A stretch of DNA of 5,153 bases from Actinomycetes bacterium (GTDB lineage Bacteria; Actinomycetota; Actinomycetes; Mycobacteriales; Mycobacteriaceae): positions 1 through 5,153 of the forward strand of contig JAEWGK010000199.1 in assembly GCA_023388385.1 (NCBI GenBank), in the 5' to 3' direction. The notes under the pieces were generated by a model, which was not told where the DNA came from, searched no databases, and saw only the letters and a program-made list of their open reading frames with translations. This document shows positions 1 through 5,153 of the stretch, one piece after another. Each line of letters begins with the position of its first letter. The stretch's first letter is position 1. The position numbers were made by a program, and so were the translations under genes.

Positions 1-2
1 CG

Positions 3-629
3 AGCAAGGAGCTCGCCTTCTTCGATCTCCGCGGCGACGACATCGCGGTCTTCGTCTCCGCTGTATTCGGCCCCCAGATCGCCGCGTTCACCATGGTGGT
101 CGCCCTCGCCGGCATCCTGCCCCTCGCCCGGCTCCTCACCCGCCGCGAGCCCCTAACCGGCTGGGTCGTCATCGCCGTCGGCACGATCACCGCCGTCGCC
201 GCGCTCGGCCTCATCGTCTCCGTCGCCGAAACCTTGCCCCGCCTGTACCTGTTCCTCGTGCTCGTGGCCGCCGCCATCGCCGCCATCGGCGCGGCACTGC
301 CGGACGCCCGCACCTGGTTCGCGGGCGGCGAAGTCCGCCGCGCGCCGCAGTTCGCCCCGCAGCAGCAGGCCCCGCAGGGCTGGGGCGCCCAGCCGCAGCA
401 GCCCCAGCAGGCCCCGCAGCCTTGGGCCGCCCAGCAGCCCCAGCAGCCCCAGCAGGCCCCGCAGCCCTGGGCCGCCCAGCCGAACCAGCAGCCCTGGGCC
501 GCCCAGCCGAACCAGCACCAGCAGCCCCAGCAGCCCTGGGCCGCGCAGCCGAACCAGCAGTCCTGGCCCGGCCAGCAGCCCTGGGCCGCGCAGCCGAACC
601 AGCACTCCTGGCCCGGCCAGCAGCAGTAG
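3..629 (+). CDS. Multi-pass membrane protein with Gln/Pro/Trp-rich tail (5' partial)
   Basis: The frame is open from the left edge (codons begin at base 3), so the true start is upstream; the ATG at 93 lies inside a hydrophobic stretch and is unlikely to be the start. 208 residues are visible. About three hydrophobic segments can be seen (roughly residues 15-42, 50-73 and 78-98), separated by short charged turns such as LLTRREPLTG. They suggest a polytopic inner-membrane protein. From about residue 110 to the end the protein becomes a low-complexity tail of Gln, Pro, Ala, Trp and Asn built from tandem units. An RR pair just after the last hydrophobic segment suggests that the tail is cytoplasmic (positive-inside inference). 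Pro/Gln-rich tails on small membrane proteins are common in corynebacteria. I do not recognise the family and assign no function. A GC-rich hairpin follows the stop codon, so this is probably the last gene of its transcript. Confidence 0.8.
   Translation, partial: SKELAFFDLRGDDIAVFVSAVFGPQIAAFTMVVALAGILPLARLLTRREPLTGWVVIAVGTITAVAALGLIVSVAETLPRLYLFLVLVAAAIAAIGAALPDARTWFAGGEVRRAPQFAPQQQAPQGWGAQPQQPQQAPQPWAAQQPQQPQQAPQPWAAQPNQQPWAAQPNQHQQPQQPWAAQPNQQSWPGQQPWAAQPNQHSWPGQQQ
390..623 (+). repeat. In-frame tandem repeats encoding the Q/P/A/W tail
   Basis: Two pairs of adjacent 45-bp (15-codon) repeats are visible. Copies 390-434 and 435-479 both encode QPQQPQQAPQPWAAQ and differ at two third-codon positions. 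Copies 534-578 and 579-623 encode PWAAQPNQQSWPGQQ and the same unit with H for the second Q of QQ, differing at one base. Between them, 480-533 holds further diverged PNQ...PWAAQ units. All unit lengths are multiples of three, so gain or loss of copies keeps the frame. The near-identity of neighbouring copies points to recent duplication by slippage or unequal recombination. Confidence 0.85.
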
Positions 630-656
630 CCCCGCCGCACCGGCCCCGCCGCACCA

Positions 657-695
657 CGACCGGCGCCCCGACCCTCCCCGGCCGGGGCGCCGTCG
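657..695 (+). terminator. Candidate terminator hairpin after the membrane protein gene
   Basis: CGGCGCCCCG at 661-670 is perfectly complementary to CGGGGCGCCG at 683-692, with a 12-base loop. The outer bases CGAC (657-660) can extend the stem with GTCG (692-695) if one C is bulged. The hairpin starts 28 bases after the stop codon at 629. No T tract follows, so intrinsic termination is only suggested; this is common in high-GC actinobacteria. The stretch from here to about 810 shows no other gene or signal that I can support. Confidence 0.5.
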
Positions 696-813
696 CATGC
701 ACACCCCAATCCCCGCCGACCCGCCCCGAGTGCCCCCGCGGCACCCCCGGTGCACCTTCCCGCCGCCGCCCGGCGTCACGACCGGAGAGGGGCCCAATCG
801 ACCGGTGAGGAGA

Positions 814-843
814 TTCACAGGGCACGGTGACGCAGGTTATACG
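814..843 (+). promoter_or_regulatory. Candidate icd promoter (distal)
   Basis: TTCACA at 814-819 matches the TTGACA -35 consensus at five of six bases. It is followed after 18 bases by TATACG at 838-843, a partial -10 match (TATA present, final T absent). It lies at the start of the only clearly AT-enriched stretch in the intergenic region (about 835-930) and would give an icd leader of about 100 bases. A second possible -10, TATCGT at 892-897, fits TANNNT and has G at both flanks, but has no convincing -35. Either or both could serve icd; this is inference from sequence alone. Confidence 0.35.
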
Positions 844-875
844 GGGTTTTTAATGATTTCAGCCACATCGGTGCT

Positions 876-902
876 CTCACGCAAACTGCGTTATCGTGTG
901 AG
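876..902. promoter_or_regulatory. Nested inverted repeat upstream of icd, candidate operator
   Basis: An outer pair, CTCAC (876-880) and GTGAG (898-902), encloses a tighter pair, ACGCA (879-883) and TGCGT (887-891), with spacer AAC. The inner repeat adjoins the possible -10 TATCGT at 892-897, where a regulator would compete with RNA polymerase. I could not fit it to a known corynebacterial motif: the GlxR pattern TGTGA-N6-TCACA is matched only as half-sites. It could also act in RNA as a small leader hairpin. Confidence 0.3.
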
Positions 903-949
903 GAACGATTACGTAGAGGATTCCGACAAATCGAGGGAGCAACCGCTAC

Positions 950-3177
<2,228 letters not shown>

Positions 3178-3211
3178 CGTGACGACGCCGCCCGCCGCGG
3201 CCGCCGAGTGA

Positions 3212-3248
3212 CGGCGTCCCCCGCACCCCCGTGGTGCGGGGGACGCCG
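3212..3248 (+). terminator. Strong hairpin terminator after icd
   Basis: The 16-base arm at 3212-3227 (CGGCGTCCCCCGCACC) is perfectly complementary to 3233-3248, with a five-base loop CCCGT. It lies 35 bases after the icd stop codon. The following bases, CCTTTCC, form only a weak T tract. Stem length and perfection make this the best terminator in the window, and it separates icd from metY. A weaker second hairpin (GGCCCGC 3256-3262 with GCGGGCC 3277-3283, 14-base loop) follows and may act as a backup. Confidence 0.85.
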
Positions 3249-3308
3249 CCTTTCCGGCCCGCGCGCCGCCGGCCGGGCGGGCCACCGGGCGTCGTCACGC
3301 AGTACCCC

Positions 3309-3337
3309 TTGCAGTAGACAGAGCGGTTCATTATGGT
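3309..3337 (+). promoter_or_regulatory. Predicted metY promoter
   Basis: TTGCAG at 3309-3314 supplies the TTG core of the -35 element. After a 17-base spacer, TATGGT at 3332-3337 fits the corynebacterial TANNNT -10 pattern. Transcription would start near 3344-3345, leaving a leader of about 38 bases before the metY ATG. The surrounding bases are more AT-rich than the flanks. Spacing is optimal, although both hexamers are only partial matches to consensus. Confidence 0.6.
3315..3330. promoter_or_regulatory. McbR-like operator within the metY promoter
   Basis: TAGAC at 3315-3319, six bases, then GTTCA at 3326-3330 resembles the C. glutamicum McbR site TAGAC-N6-GTCTA. The left arm is perfect and the right arm matches at three of five positions. 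McbR is the TetR-family repressor of methionine/cysteine genes, released by S-adenosylhomocysteine, and metY is a known target in C. glutamicum. The site fills the spacer between -35 and -10, where bound repressor would block polymerase. The degenerate right arm makes this a candidate only. Confidence 0.5.
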
Positions 3338-3382
3338 CGTCCGGGACGAACGAACATCCCCCGATGGAAACCGAGGACGAGC

Positions 3383-4705
3383 ATGACCCGATACGACAAC
3401 TCCTCCGCCGACGCCTGGGCCCTGGCCACCCGGGCCATCCACGTCGGCCAGACGCCCGACGAGCAGACGAAGGCGCGCAACCTGCCCATCTACAACACCT
3501 CGTCGTACGTGTTCGACTCCGCGGAGCACGCCGCCAACCGCTTCAACCTCTCCGACCCGGGCCCCATCTACACCCGCCTGACCAACCCGACGGTCGACGC
3601 GGTCGAGCAGCGCCTGGCCAGCCTGGAGGGCGGCGTCGCCGCGGTTCTGTTCGCCTCCGGCATGGCCGCCGAGACCGCCGCGGTCCTCACCCTCGCCCGC
3701 GCGGGCGACCACCTGGTCGTCTCCCCGCGCCTGTACGGCGGCACCGAGACCCTGTTCAAGGTCACCCTCCCCCGCCTGGGCATCACCTCCACCTTCGTGG
3801 AGGACCCGGATGATCCGGAGTCGTGGCAGGCCGCCGTCCGCCCGGAGACCGTCGGCTTCTACGCGGAGTCCATCGCCAACCCGCAGTGCGACATCCTCGA
3901 CGTCCCCGCCATCGCCGACGTCGCGCACCGCAACGACGTGCCGCTCATCGTCGACAACACCGTCGCCACCCCGGTGCTGCTGCGCCCGCTGGAGCTCGGC
4001 GCCGACCTGGTCGTCGCCTCCACGACGAAGTACCTGACCGGCAACGGCTCAGCCCTCGGCGGCGTGCTCGTCGACGGCGGGAAGTTCGACTGGACCGCAC
4101 GGCGCGACGGCCGCGACCTCTTCCCGAACTTCACCGAGCCGGACCCGGCCTACCACGGCCTGAAGTTCGCGGACCTGGGCGCCCCGGCCTTCGCCCTGCG
4201 CGCCCGCGCCGGGATCCTGCGCGACACGGGCGCCGCCCCGGCCCCGTTCAACGCCTGGATCCTGGCCCAGGGCCTGGACACCCTGGCGCTGCGCATCGAG
4301 CGGCACAACGCCAACGCGCAGGCCGTCGCCGAGTACCTGGAGGGCCGCGCGGGCGTCGCGTCCGTCAGCTACGCCGGCCTGGAGTCCTCCCCGTGGCACG
4401 CCACGCAGGAGAAGCTGGGCATGGCCGGCGCCGGTGCCGTCATCGCCTTCGACCTGGCCGACGCCGGCCGCGACGAGGCCTGGGCGTTCATCGACGCGCT
4501 GAAGCTCCACTCCAACCTCGCGAACATCGGCGACGTCCGCTCGCTCGTCGTCCACCCCGCCAGCACGACGCACTCCCAGTCCGACGAGGAGGGCCTCGCC
4601 CGCGCCGGCGTCTCCCAGGCCACCGTGCGCCTGGCGGTCGGCATCGAGAACGTCGACGACATCATCGCCGACCTGGAGCAGGCGTTCGCGGCCGTCGGCC
4701 GCTAG
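3383..4705 (+). CDS. metY: O-acetylhomoserine sulfhydrylase (PLP-dependent)
   Basis: This cytoplasmic enzyme joins O-acetyl-L-homoserine and sulfide to give homocysteine and acetate, the direct-sulfhydrylation route to methionine. The 440-residue product matches the Cys/Met-metabolism PLP family along its whole length (C. glutamicum MetY about 437). Visible active-site residues are Y63 and R65 (YTRLTNPT, phosphate contacts from the neighbouring subunit), S92-G93-M94, Y118 (PRLYGGTET, ring stacking), D191 (VDNT, pyridine nitrogen), S213/T215 with K216 (STTKYLTGNGS, the Schiff-base lysine), and R386 (DVRSLVVHP, substrate carboxylate). HGLKFADLGAPAF and the long insert after K216 fit sulfhydrylases better than cystathionine gamma-synthases. 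The ATG at 3383 is supported by GAGGA at 3373-3377, five bases upstream, and by the N-terminus MTRYDNSSADAWALATRAIH, which aligns with known MetY. The gene has its own promoter and likely McbR control, and a small membrane-protein gene follows 44 bases later. It is intact. Confidence 0.96.
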   Translation: MTRYDNSSADAWALATRAIHVGQTPDEQTKARNLPIYNTSSYVFDSAEHAANRFNLSDPGPIYTRLTNPTVDAVEQRLASLEGGVAAVLFASGMAAETAAVLTLARAGDHLVVSPRLYGGTETLFKVTLPRLGITSTFVEDPDDPESWQAAVRPETVGFYAESIANPQCDILDVPAIADVAHRNDVPLIVDNTVATPVLLRPLELGADLVVASTTKYLTGNGSALGGVLVDGGKFDWTARRDGRDLFPNFTEPDPAYHGLKFADLGAPAFALRARAGILRDTGAAPAPFNAWILAQGLDTLALRIERHNANAQAVAEYLEGRAGVASVSYAGLESSPWHATQEKLGMAGAGAVIAFDLADAGRDEAWAFIDALKLHSNLANIGDVRSLVVHPASTTHSQSDEEGLARAGVSQATVRLAVGIENVDDIIADLEQAFAAVGR

Positions 4706-4749
4706 GCTGCGGACCGCACGACGACGGAGACGGGAGGACAACGGAACCG

Positions 4750-5022
4750 ATGGCGACGACGGACGGCGGAGGAGCGGCGCTCGACGACGGGGCGGGGGAC
4801 GGCGCGCACGCGAACCGCGCGCGTGCCGGGGCGCCCCTGACGCTCACCGCGATCGTCGTGGTCGGCCTGTTCCTCCTGCTGCTGCTCTACCTGGGCCTCA
4901 GCCGCTACTACAACGCCGTGGAGCTGCGGACCCTCGTGGACGGGGCGATCGCCAACGGGCAGAGCTACTCCGTCGTCATCCACAACGGGCTGACCGGCAG
5001 CTACTCGTTCAACGTCGAGTAG
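4750..5022 (+). CDS. Small single-pass membrane protein, unknown function
   Basis: This 90-residue protein has three parts. Residues 1-29 are hydrophilic, rich in Gly/Ala/Asp, and end in NRARAG. Residues 30-50 (LTLTAIVVVGLFLLLLLYLG core) form one strong transmembrane helix. Residues 51-90 are a polar tail, SRYYNAVELRTLVDG...SYSVVIHNGLTGSYSFNVE. Arginines before the helix favour an N-inside, C-outside membrane anchor, and there is no signal-peptidase or lipobox motif. The ATG at 4750 follows GGGAGGA (4732-4738) at 11 bases, slightly long; GTG codons further in lack a better site. The same frame is open far upstream across metY, but that part is merely an out-of-frame reading of metY. With 44 bases after metY and no terminator between, co-transcription is likely. 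I do not recognise the family, and no role in methionine metabolism can be claimed. Confidence 0.72.
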   Translation: MATTDGGGAALDDGAGDGAHANRARAGAPLTLTAIVVVGLFLLLLLYLGLSRYYNAVELRTLVDGAIANGQSYSVVIHNGLTGSYSFNVE

Positions 5023-5060
5023 CGCGCGGGCCCCGGCCCCGTCCCCTCCCCCGCCCCGCA

Positions 5061-5085
5061 CCCCGCTCCCCCGCGGGAGGCGGGG
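5061..5085 (+). terminator. Candidate terminator hairpin after the small membrane protein gene
   Basis: CCCCGCTCCC at 5061-5070 pairs with GGGAGGCGGGG at 5075-5085 across a four-base loop, with one bulged G, giving ten G/C-dominated pairs. It begins 38 bases after the stop codon. No T tract follows, and the region is so C/G-biased that chance pairing is plausible. Confidence 0.45.
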
Positions 5086-5134
5086 CGCGGGCGTCCCCGG
5101 CCCGCCCGGCCCGCGAACCCCGCACCGTACCGAG

Positions 5135-5140
5135 TAGTCT
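5135..5140 (+). promoter_or_regulatory. -10 element for a probable leaderless transcript
   Basis: TAGTCT fits the actinobacterial TANNNT -10 pattern. It is followed by seven bases (TCGACAC) and then ATG at 5148, so the expected transcription start coincides with the A of the ATG. No purine-rich ribosome-binding site is present upstream of that ATG. No convincing -35 is visible, which is usual for such promoters. Confidence 0.5.
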
Positions 5141-5147
5141 TCGACAC

Positions 5148-5153
5148 ATGAGC
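5148..5153 (+). CDS. Start of a downstream gene (Met-Ser..., cut by window end)
   Basis: Only ATG AGC is visible, so identity cannot be read. The call rests on the -10 element at 5135-5140, whose spacing suggests a leaderless message beginning at this ATG, and on the candidate terminator closing the previous unit. metX (homoserine O-acetyltransferase) often neighbours metY in corynebacteria and mycobacteria and is one possibility, but nothing in these two codons supports it. Confidence 0.4.

Noticed and set aside
842..847. CGGGGT as a RamA-type binding site upstream of icd
   Set aside because: The RamA pattern is so short and G-rich that it occurs by chance very often in DNA of this composition; no second spaced copy was seen.
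3364..3382. ATG at 3364 as an earlier metY start or leader peptide
   Set aside because: It is out of frame with metY, has no ribosome-binding site, and reads on as an Arg/Pro-rich shadow. Family alignment supports the ATG at 3383.
3823..4749. Long open frame on the plus strand running through metY into the small membrane gene
   Set aside because: Up to 4749 it is an Arg/Pro-rich out-of-frame reading of metY. Only the part from ATG 4750, with its own ribosome-binding site and a sensible membrane helix, was kept.

Overview
The window is high-GC actinobacterial DNA, roughly 70% G+C by eye with strongly G/C-ending codons. It most resembles Corynebacterium or a close relative. Two well-known proteins support this: a monomeric NADP-dependent isocitrate dehydrogenase and an O-acetylhomoserine sulfhydrylase, both close to my memory of the C. 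glutamicum proteins. The TANNNT-type -10 elements, a McbR-like operator and a possible leaderless start also fit. All genes that can be supported lie on the + strand.

Layout. (1) 3-629 is the 3' end of an unrecognised membrane protein with a Gln/Pro/Ala/Trp repeat tail, followed by a GC-rich hairpin at 657-695. (2) 696-949 is intergenic; its last ~120 bases are clearly more AT-rich and probably hold the icd promoter and a nested inverted repeat. (3) 950-3177 is icd, interrupted by a single missing C in a C run at 2334-2337. The reading frame breaks after codon 463, and the rest continues in another frame. (4) 3212-3248 is a strong 16-bp terminator hairpin. (5) 3309-3337 is a compact promoter with a McbR-like operator in its spacer, driving metY (3383-4705). 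(6) 4750-5022 encodes a 90-residue single-pass membrane protein, probably co-transcribed with metY. (7) 5023-5147 is a C/G-rich gap with a candidate terminator and, at its end, a TAGTCT -10 placed seven bases before an ATG, suggesting a leaderless gene starting at 5148.

Function. Icd is the NADPH-yielding TCA step that makes 2-oxoglutarate. MetY performs direct sulfhydrylation of O-acetylhomoserine for methionine synthesis. They sit side by side but appear to be separate transcription units, divided by a terminator and a dedicated promoter.

I do not see a clearly novel multi-gene system here. The observations most worth following are the icd frameshift, the metY promoter/operator arrangement, the uncharacterised small membrane protein behind metY, and the leaderless start at the right edge.
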